Shown here piece after piece: positions 19,585 through 28,239 of a stretch of DNA of 36,796 nt. Origin of the DNA: Desemzia incerta (GTDB lineage Bacteria; Bacillota; Bacilli; Lactobacillales; Carnobacteriaceae); the NCBI RefSeq assembly GCF_900115825.1, contig NZ_FOXW01000011.1, positions 1-36,796 of the forward strand, in the 5' to 3' direction. The position numbers and the translations under genes were made by a program. Every line of letters starts with the position of its first letter. Within the stretch, counting starts at the first letter, position 1. The notes beneath the pieces are model-generated. The model was not told the DNA's origin. It did not search any database and was given only the letters and a program-made list of their open reading frames with translations.

Positions 19585-19764
19585 TTATCCGAGCAGCTCC
19601 CCACCGACAGCATAATCCGTTTTTTTCATTTCATTAATAATCACATGTACGCGCTCCGCTGGAACATCTGCATTTTTCACAACTGCTTCAGTGATATCTT
19701 TGACCAGCCCAGCTTTTTGCTCCGCAGTACGCCCCTCAACTAACTCCACATGGACAAATGGCAT
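19585..19764 (-). CDS. 4-oxalocrotonate tautomerase family protein
   Basis: A small 59-residue protein of the 4-OT superfamily, in which the N-terminal proline (exposed after Met removal) is the catalytic base. It starts [13 protein letters not shown], with the family's helix ([16 protein letters not shown]), then a VHVIINEM strand. The catalytic proline sets the start at ATG 19764; an in-frame GTG three codons earlier would bury it. GGGTGG lies 5 bases upstream. The second family arginine is visible (R12). Physiological substrate is unknown. It may be transcribed with the NERD gene 64 bp upstream. Confidence 0.85.
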   Translation of the reverse strand: MPFVHVELVEGRTAEQKAGLVKDITEAVVKNADVPAERVHVIINEMKKTDYAVGGELLG

Positions 19765-19828
19765 AACGACCACCCTTTCTTTTTCTTTTATTGTAACTTT
19801 CTTGGGCGATTATTCAACTGTTTTTTCA

Positions 19829-20740
19829 CTACTCGTAGTAGCGCCATCTTCCAGTACCCACGGCTCTATAAGTTTGTTTCAATGTATAAGCGATTCTATT
19901 AGCGGACAGCCGACCGTCACTCCATTTGAGGAGAACTGCCTTAGTTATTTTTTGATCCGGAAACAAGAGCTTATATTCCTCAAACTGACGAATCACCGTA
20001 TCCCTGATTCGTTCTTTATGATGGCAAATAGGACAGACACTATAAAGACTCTGGGTATACTCTTCTATAAAAGTTCCACACTCGCAACAAATAACGCCTT
20101 TCTTCAAGGAAGACTCTTCATAATAAGGTACCTCGCGCAACGATACATCCTCTATATGCAATGCTTTTATTTCTTCAGCAAACTTACGCTGCGTCTGACT
20201 CAATTGACCAGAAATCTCACTGACTTCTGCTAAGTGGGCTTTCAATGCACCAGGCAATATTAATTCCTCCAACATAGGAGCTTGGTACAGCGCGAAATCT
20301 TGATTCATAAAAACGATAACTGTTTTTATAGACAAACTGTACCCCATTTGCTGCATCAATTGTCGCAACAAGGTAGAGGCATGTTTCACTTGGTCAAGAG
20401 GGTCATAAACTTCTTTTCGGCTGCGACCACTATACATCTTAGTTCCTTCATAATAATAAGTCCCTTCAAAGTTCTTCACTTCATAGATATAAATGCCTTT
20501 AGCCGTGATGATCAAAGTGTCAATTTGAAATTGCTTCCCATTAACCTTTAGAAATAAATCATTTAAAATCAGACAATCACACTTCAGCTTTTGGGTTAGC
20601 ACGTCAAATTGGATTTCCCCTTTGTATCCTTTTACCCAATAAAGAAATTTGTTCCTTTCATCTCTGGATAGATTCATTCGTCTGCTTAATAACTCCATCA
20701 CCCGTAAACGTTTTGGTTTTGTCCGCTCTTTAAAAGCCAT
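19829..20740 (-). CDS. NERD-domain protein with C-terminal zinc ribbon
   Basis: The 303-residue cytosolic protein has a nuclease-related domain (about 37-150). Candidate PD-(D/E)xK residues are E42 (GYKGE), D74 (FQIDTLIIT) and E87/K89 (YEVKNFEG). A CxxC...CxxC zinc ribbon (CCECG...CPICHHKE, about 217-240) follows, and the tail (about 255-303) is basic. NERD proteins are thought to act on nucleic acids, but no function is established for this architecture. The ATG has GAGGA about 10 bases upstream. It sits next to dyad array 3, which lies in its upstream region. Confidence 0.82.
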   Translation of the reverse strand: MAFKERTKPKRLRVMELLSRRMNLSRDERNKFLYWVKGYKGEIQFDVLTQKLKCDCLILNDLFLKVNGKQFQIDTLIITAKGIYIYEVKNFEGTYYYEGTKMYSGRSRKEVYDPLDQVKHASTLLRQLMQQMGYSLSIKTVIVFMNQDFALYQAPMLEELILPGALKAHLAEVSEISGQLSQTQRKFAEEIKALHIEDVSLREVPYYEESSLKKGVICCECGTFIEEYTQSLYSVCPICHHKERIRDTVIRQFEEYKLLFPDQKITKAVLLKWSDGRLSANRIAYTLKQTYRAVGTGRWRYYE

Positions 20741-20879
20741 CGCTTCACATTCCTCACTGTTCTTCTTACTATTAATATATGCATGAACAGCGAACTACCT
20801 TTTTTATTTTGCACAAATTTAATCGCACATGACTATTCTTTTGCTCACTTCAAATTTTGGCTTATTTAGTTTGTCTGGC

Positions 20880-21530
20880 GCCAAGGCGCTAGCTACTTTA
20901 CATCTTCACGCTATTTTTGCGTGCACTTATGAAGTAGATGCGTCCTACTTCACATCTCAGCACCTTTTTTACACCAATTTATCAAGTAGACACCTCCTAC
21001 TTCACATCCTCGCACCTTTTTCACACCAACTTATCAAGTAGACGCTTCCTACTTCACATCTCAATACTTTTTTCACGCCAACTTATTAAGTAGACACCTT
21101 CTACTTAATATCTCAGCACCTTTTTTACGTCAACTTATCAAGTAGAGGCCTCCTACTTCACATCTCAGCACCTTTTTCGCGACAACTTATCAAGTAGACA
21201 CCTCCTACTTCACATCTCTGCACTTTTTTTACGCCAACTTATCAAGTAGACGCTTCCTACTTCACATCTCAATACCTTTTTCACGCCAACTTATCAAGTA
21301 GACACCTTCTACTTCACATCTCAATACCTTTTTCACGCCAACTTATTAAGTAGACACCTTCTACTTAATATCTCAGCACCTTTTTTACGTCAACTTATCA
21401 AGTAGACGCCTCCTACTTCACATCTCAGCACCTTTTTCGCGACAACTTATCAAGTAGACACCTCCTACTTCACATCTCAACACCTTTTTCGCACATACTT
21501 GTCGACTAGACATCCACATAACAACTGGAA
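20880..21530. repeat. Dyad array 3: AAGTAG-N7-CTACTT, 52-bp period, 11 full units
   Basis: AAGTAG begins at 20932, 20984, 21036, 21088, 21140, 21192, 21244, 21296, 21348, 21400 and 21452: eleven copies with no length change, exactly 52 bp apart. Each is followed 13 bp later by CTACTT. A degenerate unit keeps register at each end (right arm CTACTT at 20893; GACTAG at 21504). The spacer is T-rich on the + strand (ACCTTTTT, then GCCAACTTAT). Units starting at 21088 and 21348 have longer arms (TATTAAGTAG with CTACTTAATA). Units 4-6 recur as units 9-11, 260 bp downstream, so five-unit blocks have been duplicated. It fills the gap between the lactate oxidase terminator and the NERD gene, with no credible coding frame. 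Confidence 0.92.
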
Positions 21531-21562
21531 GGTAAGTCATTTGCAGCTCAAAAGCTCGAGAA

Positions 21563-21610
21563 ACAACAAAAAAAGTGCCGGTCCTCCACAACGGAAGACC
21601 CGGCACTTTT
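21563..21610 (-). terminator. Lactate oxidase terminator
   Basis: AAAAGTGCCGGTCCTCC (21571-21587) pairs with GGAAGACCCGGCACTTTT (21593-21610) with small mismatches. On the minus strand it is followed by TTTTTGTTGTT. It lies 14 bp after the lox stop. Confidence 0.9.
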
Positions 21611-21623
21611 AAAAATCAACTAA

Positions 21624-22739
21624 TTATTTTTTCATATCGAACAGACGAGCATTTTTCACGTCTTCAATCGTTTGTGTACCAGCTAATTGCATAACACGTT
21701 TCAAGTCTTTTTCGAAGTAGTCTAAAACTGATTTAACACCTTTCCAACCACCTAAAGCCAATCCGTACAACACCGGACGACCCACAGCAACAATGTCCGC
21801 ACCGCTTGCTAGAGCTTTGAAGATGTGCTCTCCACGACGAACGCCGCTGTCGAATACGATCGGCACGCGACCAGCGACTGCTTTAGCAATCTCTTCCAGT
21901 GTATCAAATGATCCTGGTGCTTCATCCAATTGACGACCACCATGGTTAGAAACCCAGACACCAGATGCGCCGGCACCGATTGCCAAGACAGCATCTTCAG
22001 GGGTTTGGATCCCTTTGACAAATACAGGCAATCCTGAGTATTCAGCGATGAACTTCACGTCAGCGGGACAGATTTTTTGTTTCGATTGAGCATAAATGTT
22101 GTTTAGTGACATGTTTTTACCTGAACCAGTCAAGTAGCGAGACACGATCGGCATACCGAACGGGTACACGAATTTGTTCAGCAAATCTTTTTCACGGTTT
22201 CCACTCAATGTCGCGTCAGCCGTTAGAATGATCGCAGTCGCGCCATCAGCTTTCGCTTCATCCAAGATATTTTTGTTCATGTCATCGTCTTTACTCATGT
22301 AGATTTGGAACCAACGAGGATTGCCATTCAAGCCTTTTTCGATTTCTTCAAATGTAGCTCCAGAATAAGCACTGATCGACATGATCGTTCCGCCGAATTC
22401 AGAAATCCCTCTAGCTGTTCCTGCTTCTTTTGTTTCATGAGCCAATCCATGAGCTGCGATCGGTGCCATGATGAATGGAACTTTGATGTCATGACCTAAA
22501 ATAGATGTTGAAGTATCTGGATTTTCCACATCTGCTAATACGCGAGGCAAGATTCCTTTGTTTTTCCAAGACTCATTGTTTTGTTTCAACGTGTATTCTT
22601 CGCCGGAAGCTCCAGAGATATAGTCGAAACCGCCTTTAGGAACTACTGCACGCGCTTGGTCTTCAAGACGGTACGTGCTGACTACTTCGATTTCTTGTTC
22701 TACTGTTGGTGCATCATATTTGATTGTTTGTTCTGCCAT
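21624..22739 (-). CDS. lox: L-lactate oxidase (FMN-dependent, H2O2-producing)
   Basis: A 371-residue flavoenzyme of the alpha-hydroxy-acid oxidase family that oxidises L-lactate to pyruvate with O2, giving H2O2. It resembles Aerococcus viridans lactate oxidase along its length: active-site Y40 in [23 protein letters not shown] with the small residue after AP-I typical of oxidases, [16 protein letters not shown], catalytic H266 in [16 protein letters not shown], and [20 protein letters not shown] for phosphate binding. ATG at 22739 has AAGGATGG 9 bases upstream; an in-frame ATG 33 bp earlier has no ribosome site. It is 58 bp downstream of the cidB-like gene and ends at a strong terminator. Confidence 0.92.
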   Translation of the reverse strand: MAEQTIKYDAPTVEQEIEVVSTYRLEDQARAVVPKGGFDYISGASGEEYTLKQNNESWKNKGILPRVLADVENPDTSTSILGHDIKVPFIMAPIAAHGLAHETKEAGTARGISEFGGTIMSISAYSGATFEEIEKGLNGNPRWFQIYMSKDDDMNKNILDEAKADGATAIILTADATLSGNREKDLLNKFVYPFGMPIVSRYLTGSGKNMSLNNIYAQSKQKICPADVKFIAEYSGLPVFVKGIQTPEDAVLAIGAGASGVWVSNHGGRQLDEAPGSFDTLEEIAKAVAGRVPIVFDSGVRRGEHIFKALASGADIVAVGRPVLYGLALGGWKGVKSVLDYFEKDLKRVMQLAGTQTIEDVKNARLFDMKK

Positions 22740-22797
22740 ATTTTTCAACCATCCTTTTTTGAGTATTGTCATTTTTTAAAGTATAACCTAATTGAGA

Positions 22798-23505
22798 TTA
22801 AAATAATAAATTTGTGATCGGTACAGTCAATGGTGCTAAAACCACTACAATCAGTCCTGTCACCACGATCGATAATCCAGACATGGCGCCTTGTACTTCG
22901 CCCATTTCAATAGCTTTCGTTGTCCCCATTGCATGAGACGAACTTCCAAGAGCGACCCCTTGAGCTACCGGATCATCGATTTTGAAAATCTTGAAAACGG
23001 TCTGCCCAACAACGGCTCCGATAACGCCGGTAAAAACAACGACCGCAACAGTTAGAGAAACAATGCCGCCTAAAGAGTCAGAGACCCCAACTGCAATAGC
23101 TGTAGTAATCGACTTAGGAAGCAACGTCGCCCCCATATTGTGGTCAAATTGGAACAGTAAGGCAAAAGCATAGATCATGATCGTATGGAAAATAACTCCT
23201 GAAACGATTCCTGATAATATAGCTGCATAGTATTTTTTCAAATACACAATATTCTTTTTCAATTTGATCGCTAAAGCTACCGTAGCTGGTGTAACGAACA
23301 AGCTGAAGAATCGTCCGCCTGTGTTATAAGTGTCTATGGAAATGTCTGTTGCCAGCAACAGCATAATGATCATAACGATCGCGAATACTAACGGCGTGAA
23401 CAAAGGGTTTTTAGGCCACTTTTCTTTCAACCTTCCTGCCAGCAAATACAACCCGACAGTCAATGAGATCCATAACATTGGGCTGTTTAATATACTATCA
23501 AGCAC
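22798..23505 (-). CDS. CidB/LrgB family membrane protein
   Basis: A 235-residue protein with about 6-7 hydrophobic segments and the LrgB family's GGRFFSLFVTPATVALAIKL, KSITTAIAVGVSDSLGG and GSSSHAMGTTKAIEMG blocks. Members were first called antiholin-like; later work in B. subtilis and streptococci points to pyruvate transport together with the small LrgA/CidA partner. The GTG start (GGAGAGGGG just upstream) overlaps the end of the cidA-like gene by 8 bp (GTGCTTGA), so the pair is coupled. Confidence 0.9.
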   Translation of the reverse strand: MLDSILNSPMLWISLTVGLYLLAGRLKEKWPKNPLFTPLVFAIVMIIMLLLATDISIDTYNTGGRFFSLFVTPATVALAIKLKKNIVYLKKYYAAILSGIVSGVIFHTIMIYAFALLFQFDHNMGATLLPKSITTAIAVGVSDSLGGIVSLTVAVVVFTGVIGAVVGQTVFKIFKIDDPVAQGVALGSSSHAMGTTKAIEMGEVQGAMSGLSIVVTGLIVVVLAPLTVPITNLLF

Positions 23506-23890
23506 GCGACCCCTCTCCTTCCTTTACCACCGTATTTTTCATCATTAATCCTTTGATGCTTTGGACCACTTTTCCGACAAATACCATCATTAATATCGTT
23601 GTGACGACCATAATGATCAACAGTTGCCACCAAGTATCCGCTAAGACACCAAAGTTCGTCATCAATCCCACACCCGCTGGGACGAAAAAGATTCCCATAT
23701 TACTCGTCAGCCATGTGCCGACTTCATCTACTTGCTCCACTTTCAATACATTCAATTGTAATGCTAGGAATAATAAGACCAGCCCGATTACGCTCCCAGG
23801 GATTGCAATAAATGAAGCAATCAAAATAGATAGGACTTCTCCAATAAGGGAGAACAAGAAAATCCATGATAGTTGTTTGATTATTTTCAA
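23498..23890 (-). CDS. CidA/LrgA family membrane protein
   Basis: A 130-residue, four-helix small membrane protein with the family's IPGSVIGLVLLFLALQ and VGTWLTSNMGIFFVPAGVG segments. It is the holin-like or transporter partner of the following LrgB-type gene. The start is TTG at 23890, supported by AAAGGTG 7 bases before it; no in-frame ATG gives a full N-terminal helix. It is first in the cidA-cidB-lox unit and divergent from a LysR regulator, the arrangement of cidR/cidABC. CidA and LrgA cannot be told apart safely from sequence. Confidence 0.88.
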   Translation of the reverse strand: MKIIKQLSWIFLFSLIGEVLSILIASFIAIPGSVIGLVLLFLALQLNVLKVEQVDEVGTWLTSNMGIFFVPAGVGLMTNFGVLADTWWQLLIIMVVTTILMMVFVGKVVQSIKGLMMKNTVVKEGEGSRA

Positions 23891-23915
23891 AAGACCACAC
23901 CTTTTACTAATATTT

Positions 23916-23929
23916 TGTAAGCGCTTCGG
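23916..23929. promoter_or_regulatory. Half-conserved cre-like site before cidA-cidB-lox
   Basis: TGTAAGCGCTTCGG on the + strand matches the left half and core of the CcpA cre consensus (TGWNANCGNT) but fails in the last three positions. It sits between a weak -10 (TATAGT, 23937-23942 on the minus strand) and the cidA start. It is a candidate for catabolite repression only. Confidence 0.35.
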
Positions 23930-23986
23930 TACGTAAACTATATCATGTTTTTCTTTAGTTATGAAATACTGTGTTTTTATGGTACT

Positions 23987-24001
23987 ATAAATAATATTTA
24001 T
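23987..24001. promoter_or_regulatory. Candidate LysR regulator binding site
   Basis: ATAAATAATATTTAT is a 15-bp palindrome with a single central base, in the 177-bp gap between the cidA-like gene and the divergent LysR gene. LysR regulators usually bind T-N11-A dyads in such gaps. The whole gap is very AT-rich, so chance is possible. Confidence 0.35.
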
Positions 24002-24067
24002 AAATACTTTATTTATTATACGTTTTGTTTATGTTATATCTTTCACAAGTGAGCAAAGGAGCCTTCA

Positions 24068-24961
24068 ATGAATTTACAAGATTTAGTGTATTTTAACCAC
24101 TTAGCTAAAACTCTTAATTTTACCGCAACCGCAAAGCATTTCTATGTGTCACAACCGTCTATCTCAATGGCGCTTAAACGTTTGGAAAAAGAGCTGGATA
24201 CAGTCTTGATTGATAGAAAACGAGTTCACAAGAACTTGACCTTAACCGAGACTGGTGAAATCCTTCTCAAACATTCTACTCAAATTTTAACTACAATTGA
24301 TACGATTTCTGAAGAAATACATGATTTAAAAAACGAAGTCGTGTACTTTGGCTTCTTGCCGACCATCGGCGGACGCTTCATGCCCCAGTTTATGCCTCGT
24401 CTGGATAAATTCTCTTCTGCTATGAAACTGATTGAGGAAGAAAGTTCAGATGTGATGTATGATTTAGTACGTAAAGGCCAAGTACCTTTAGCCATTATCG
24501 GAAGTGATGTACCTAGCTTTGAAGATAATTCCATTTTGCAGGTTCCATTGAAACAAGAAGAAATGGCGCTTTGGGTATCTCCTGAGAATCCATTGGCACA
24601 GAAATCTATCGTTACGGCATCTGATATCCAAAAAGAATTGTTTGTCTCGTTGACTCAAGGGTACACGCATGAGCGAATCTTCGAAGAGTGGACAAAGAGC
24701 AGCAACATCGATCAACCGCAAACTCTTTACACAAAAGAAATCCAAACCGCCTTGTCGATTGCTTCGTCTACTAATATGCTGGCATTTATGAGTGATATTC
24801 TAGTAAAAGACCGACCTGGACTGGTAAGAGTCCCGATCAAAAATGCGCCTAAATTTTATATCAGCCTCATTATCAACAAGAATCTAGACAATACTACTTA
24901 TTTCCAAAAAGAATTTAACAAAAAAATGATTGAATTGGTAGAAGCTTATCGACCAGAATAA
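24068..24961 (+). CDS. LysR-family transcriptional regulator (CidR-like)
   Basis: A 297-residue regulator with an N-terminal winged HTH (MNLQDLVYFNHLAKTLNFTA, then ATAKHFYVSQPSISMALKRLEKEL, residues 1-65) and a type 2 periplasmic-binding effector domain (about 90-290). It is divergent from cidA-cidB-lox and likely controls it, as CidR does in staphylococci in response to acetate or related weak acids. The effector here is not known. AAAGGAG lies 7 bases before the ATG. Confidence 0.88.
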   Translation: MNLQDLVYFNHLAKTLNFTATAKHFYVSQPSISMALKRLEKELDTVLIDRKRVHKNLTLTETGEILLKHSTQILTTIDTISEEIHDLKNEVVYFGFLPTIGGRFMPQFMPRLDKFSSAMKLIEEESSDVMYDLVRKGQVPLAIIGSDVPSFEDNSILQVPLKQEEMALWVSPENPLAQKSIVTASDIQKELFVSLTQGYTHERIFEEWTKSSNIDQPQTLYTKEIQTALSIASSTNMLAFMSDILVKDRPGLVRVPIKNAPKFYISLIINKNLDNTTYFQKEFNKKMIELVEAYRPE

Positions 24962-24966
24962 CGTAC

Positions 24967-25013
24967 AAAGAAAGGACTAGAAATCTGCTTACTCAGATCT
25001 CTTGTCCTTTTTT
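24967..25013. terminator. Terminator of the LysR gene, probably bidirectional
   Basis: AAAGGACTAGAAATCTG (24971-24987) pairs with CAGATCTCTTGTCCTTT (24994-25010). A + strand TTTTTTAG and a minus-strand CCTTTCTTTG follow. No other clear hairpin ends the ecf operon from the right, so it may serve both. Confidence 0.8.
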
Positions 25014-25088
25014 AGTATCTATCGTGAGATATAATTCCCTTAGTTCACAATACCGTTTAGAATTAATAGAATCTTTTAATTAGGCTCT

Positions 25089-25922
25089 TTAAACAAACGG
25101 ATTGTAAAATCGACCATCGTTCACTGCAAAAAGCCAGATACCCGTAAAAGTCATTCCTGCTACAAGGGAGATAGCCAGATAATCTATTCTTTTGAATTTT
25201 TCTTCGGCATACCATGTTCGTTTCTTCCGGGTTCCGAATCTCCGCAATTCCATCGCGTTCGTAATAGTATCAATCCTATCCAAGCTGGAAAAGATCAATG
25301 GCATCACGATTCCTGCAGTACCTTTGATGCGATCTTTTAACTTTCCTTTACTGGACGTTTCCATACCGCGCGCTTGTTGGGCGTAACCAATTTGATGAAA
25401 GGATTCTTGGACATCTGGAATATAGCGTAAAGCTAGTGCTACAGAATAACTGATTTTATACGGAATGCCGATTTTATTCAAACTTGCTGCAAATTCACTG
25501 GGATTCGTCGTTAAAATAAAAATCAGCGCTAAAGGAATCGTCGCCGTATACTTCAACACTAAGTTCACCCCATAAAATAACTGTTCTTGGGTGAGCGTGT
25601 ATCGTCCGATCCCTTCCCATATCAGATGTCGATTTCCATACAGCTGGACTCCGTATTCTGGCTCAAATACATATACCGTTACTAAATTTAAGACGGAAAA
25701 CACTACAATGAATTTAACGACAAATGATATCTCATGCCAGCGTATCTCAGAAATTTTAAATAGCGTGATTGAAAATAAAGAAACGGCCAATAAAAAGCGC
25801 GTATCGTATCCCACCATAACAATAGCTGATAGTAAAATGAAACAAATAAGTTTAGCTGCTCCACTTAAGCGATGCAAAACCGTTTGATTTGGAATATACC
25901 CTAATAGTTGTTGGTCACTCAT
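25089..25922 (-). CDS. ecfT: ECF transporter transmembrane subunit EcfT
   Basis: A 277-residue membrane coupling subunit with about five to six hydrophobic segments. The cytosolic coupling helices show the ARG signature: YAQQARGMETSSKGKLKDR, then AMELRRFGTRK. ATG at 25922 gives a normal N-terminus (MSDQQLLGYIPNQTVLHRL). The frame is open 26 codons further, but those lie inside the ATPase gene. The start overlaps the ATPase stop by 8 bp (ATGAGTGA). It is the last gene of the Met T-box transcript. Confidence 0.88.
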   Translation of the reverse strand: MSDQQLLGYIPNQTVLHRLSGAAKLICFILLSAIVMVGYDTRFLLAVSLFSITLFKISEIRWHEISFVVKFIVVFSVLNLVTVYVFEPEYGVQLYGNRHLIWEGIGRYTLTQEQLFYGVNLVLKYTATIPLALIFILTTNPSEFAASLNKIGIPYKISYSVALALRYIPDVQESFHQIGYAQQARGMETSSKGKLKDRIKGTAGIVMPLIFSSLDRIDTITNAMELRRFGTRKKRTWYAEEKFKRIDYLAISLVAGMTFTGIWLFAVNDGRFYNPFV

Positions 25923-27630
25923 TTTTACGCACCTCACGATCGTAAGCAATGAACTGTTCAGTAAACGTATAAGGATCACCCAACCCCAATTGCTCAGCAA
26001 ACGTAAACAATGATGTTTCTTTCAAAGCGGCTTTAGTGGTTAATGTTTCATCTGTTAAGACTTTTACTGGTTCAGTATCTGCAATCATTTGGCCTTTTGA
26101 AAAAACGAGCGCACGCGTAGAGTATTCCAACATCAAATGCATATCATGTGTAATCATCACAACAGTGATTCCATCTTTACGCAATTTTTCCAACAATTGC
26201 ATGATTTCTGTGTAATGCTTAAAATCTTGTCCAGCAGTCGGCTCGTCTAAAATAATCATTTCTGGGTTTAAAACTAAGATCGACGCAATCGTTACCCGCT
26301 TTTTTTGTCCGTAACTTAAAGCGCTGATCGGCCAATCTTGAAAAGGTGCTAGTCCGCAAATGTCCAATATATGTTTTACTCGCTCATCGGTCTCTTTTTC
26401 TGAAAAACCTCGTAATACCAGTCCTAGTGCTACTTCATCATAAATCAACGTTTTTGAAATCATTTCGTTTGGATTTTGAAGCACATAGCCAATGTGATCT
26501 GCCCGTTCTTTGATGCTGTATGCAGAAAAATCGGTTCCTTTCCAAGACAGATCTCCACTTTTCGTACGAACAAATCCACAAATCACCTTAGACAGAGTAG
26601 ATTTTCCAGCACCATTTTGACCGACGATACTGATCATCTCGCCCTTTTTAAAAGCAACCGAAACATTTTTCAAGACCCAGGGAGCTCGTCTGCTATAACG
26701 ATAAGATAGATTTTCGATGCGTAATAATTCTTCTGACCTGACTGCTTCTTTCGTATAGGACACAGAAGCTTGCCACTCTTCCATGATCCCTTTCAAATTC
26801 GGCCCCGCAACTTCGTGCACATGTGCTAATGAAGTTACTTGTTGCAAATCAATTCCGGCATACTTCATAGCTGTTACATATAACGGATCACGAATCCCTA
26901 CTTCAGACAATAAATTCGTACGCAATAAAGCCGTTGGTTCACCATCATAAATAATGCACCCATCATCAAATACTAATATACGGTCTACTCTCCGATGTAA
27001 GACATCTTCTAAGCGATGTTCGATTATGACAATCGTGGTGTGGGTTGTTTTATGAAGTTCATCAATCCATTCAATCGTTTTTTGACCTGCTGCTGGATCC
27101 AGATTAGCTAAAGGTTCATCAAACAGCATCAATGGCACTTCATTGATCAATACGCCAGCCATTGAAACACGTTGCTTTTGACCGCCTGATAAATCTTGAG
27201 GTCGATATCGCAGATGATCTGTTAAACCGATCACTTCTGCAAAGTGCTGGACACGCTTTTTCATTTCCATTTGCGGAACTTCATCGTTCTCTAAGGCAAA
27301 AGCGATGTCTTCTGCAACCGTTAGACCGATGAATTGACTGTCCGTATCTTGCAACACCGTTCCCACTTCAAAAGATAAATCCATTAAAGAAGATTCTGCC
27401 AGTTCTTTTCCGTTGATGAACGCTGAGCCTGTGATCTCACCTGTATAAGAATTCGGAATCAATCCATTGATACAATGAGCAAACGTGGATTTTCCAGAAC
27501 CGCTTGGACCTACAACAAGTACCTTTTCGCCTTCATAAATGGTTACATCGATATCCTTTAACGTCGGTTCTGCTTGGCTATGATATTGAAAACTAAACTG
27601 CTTAAATTCAATGATTGGTTTCTTGCTCAT
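25915..27630 (-). CDS. ecfA: ECF transporter double ATP-binding protein
   Basis: A 571-residue ATPase fusing two ABC domains. First: Walker A GPSGSGKST, Q-loop TVLQDTDSQ, signature LSGGQKQRV, Walker B LMLFDEPLANLD. Second: Walker A GQNGAGKST, signature LSYGQKKRV, Walker B MIILDEPTAGQD. This two-in-one form (YkoD type) replaces the usual EcfA1/EcfA2 pair. ATG at 27630 has AAGGGAT just upstream; an in-frame ATG six codons earlier has no ribosome site. It sits 39 bp after the S component. Confidence 0.9.
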   Translation of the reverse strand: MSKKPIIEFKQFSFQYHSQAEPTLKDIDVTIYEGEKVLVVGPSGSGKSTFAHCINGLIPNSYTGEITGSAFINGKELAESSLMDLSFEVGTVLQDTDSQFIGLTVAEDIAFALENDEVPQMEMKKRVQHFAEVIGLTDHLRYRPQDLSGGQKQRVSMAGVLINEVPLMLFDEPLANLDPAAGQKTIEWIDELHKTTHTTIVIIEHRLEDVLHRRVDRILVFDDGCIIYDGEPTALLRTNLLSEVGIRDPLYVTAMKYAGIDLQQVTSLAHVHEVAGPNLKGIMEEWQASVSYTKEAVRSEELLRIENLSYRYSRRAPWVLKNVSVAFKKGEMISIVGQNGAGKSTLSKVICGFVRTKSGDLSWKGTDFSAYSIKERADHIGYVLQNPNEMISKTLIYDEVALGLVLRGFSEKETDERVKHILDICGLAPFQDWPISALSYGQKKRVTIASILVLNPEMIILDEPTAGQDFKHYTEIMQLLEKLRKDGITVVMITHDMHLMLEYSTRALVFSKGQMIADTEPVKVLTDETLTTKAALKETSLFTFAEQLGLGDPYTFTEQFIAYDREVRKNE

Positions 27631-27669
27631 TCTATCCCTTACCCTCATCTCATTAAATACTTCTTTTGT

Positions 27670-28218
27670 TTATTTTTTGACTAAACTACCTTTAGGAGTT
27701 CTTGTTTTGGCATATGCGACCATCAATAACGTACCAATGATTCCTACAGAGACACTATTCACTAATGATGCTACTAGTCCTTGAACAAAAACTTTATTAA
27801 CTGGTTCACTATAGATCAATACATCTAATAAAGGAGCCACTCCAGCCCAAACAATCAAGTTTCCGGCAATTTGCCAAATATTAAAACGAATGATTTCTTT
27901 TTTGCCAAAAACACCATCTTCCAGATTGATTTTGCGTCCTGCTAAACCAAAGATCACGCCGATTAAACCAGATGAAATAATCCAGCTCCACCATGCACCA
28001 TATGTAGTCACGTCTTTAATCGTATGCCCGATTAATCCAATCAATCCCCCAGCTACGGGTCCAAAAATAACGGACATCAAGGCTAAAAAAGGATAAGCTG
28101 TCTCTAAGTTCGTATTTGGAATCCCCGTTGGAATAACTGCAAAACGTCCTAATATGACAAATACTGCTGCCCCGATCCCTATTGCTACAATTGTTTTTAC
28201 TGAAAACGTTTCTTTCAT
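27670..28218 (-). CDS. ECF transporter S component, UPF0397 family
   Basis: A 182-residue substrate-binding membrane protein with about five to six hydrophobic segments. The sequence [20 protein letters not shown]... [13 protein letters not shown] and [23 protein letters not shown] is characteristic of UPF0397, which databases often label riboflavin transporter by default. Here it is sandwiched between SAM hydrolase and the ECF ATPase behind a Met T-box, which favours a methionine- or SAM-related substrate. The ATG has GAGGAGG 8 bases upstream. It starts 21 bp after the SAM hydrolase stop. Confidence 0.88.
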   Translation of the reverse strand: MKETFSVKTIVAIGIGAAVFVILGRFAVIPTGIPNTNLETAYPFLALMSVIFGPVAGGLIGLIGHTIKDVTTYGAWWSWIISSGLIGVIFGLAGRKINLEDGVFGKKEIIRFNIWQIAGNLIVWAGVAPLLDVLIYSEPVNKVFVQGLVASLVNSVSVGIIGTLLMVAYAKTRTPKGSLVKK

Positions 28219-28239
28219 CTTAACTTCCTCCTCTAATGG

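Noticed and set aside
20880-21530. CRISPR array
   Set aside because: The period is a constant 52 bp and the spacers are near-identical repeats of each other, not unique sequences. No cas gene lies in the window.
19829-21530. Defence island built on the NERD protein and array 3
   Set aside because: NERD proteins occur in some defence clusters, but neighbours here are a permease, a tautomerase and lactate oxidase. Similar arrays stand next to cysK and a dehydrogenase, so a defence link is not supported.
22740-22800. Independent lox promoter
   Set aside because: A TATACT -10-like sequence is present, but the best -35 at 17 bp is very poor (TATTAT). Readthrough from cidAB is as likely.
27670-28218. 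Riboflavin-specific S component
   Set aside because: This is the common database label for UPF0397, but nothing in the sequence shows riboflavin binding and the Met T-box context points elsewhere. I keep only the family name.
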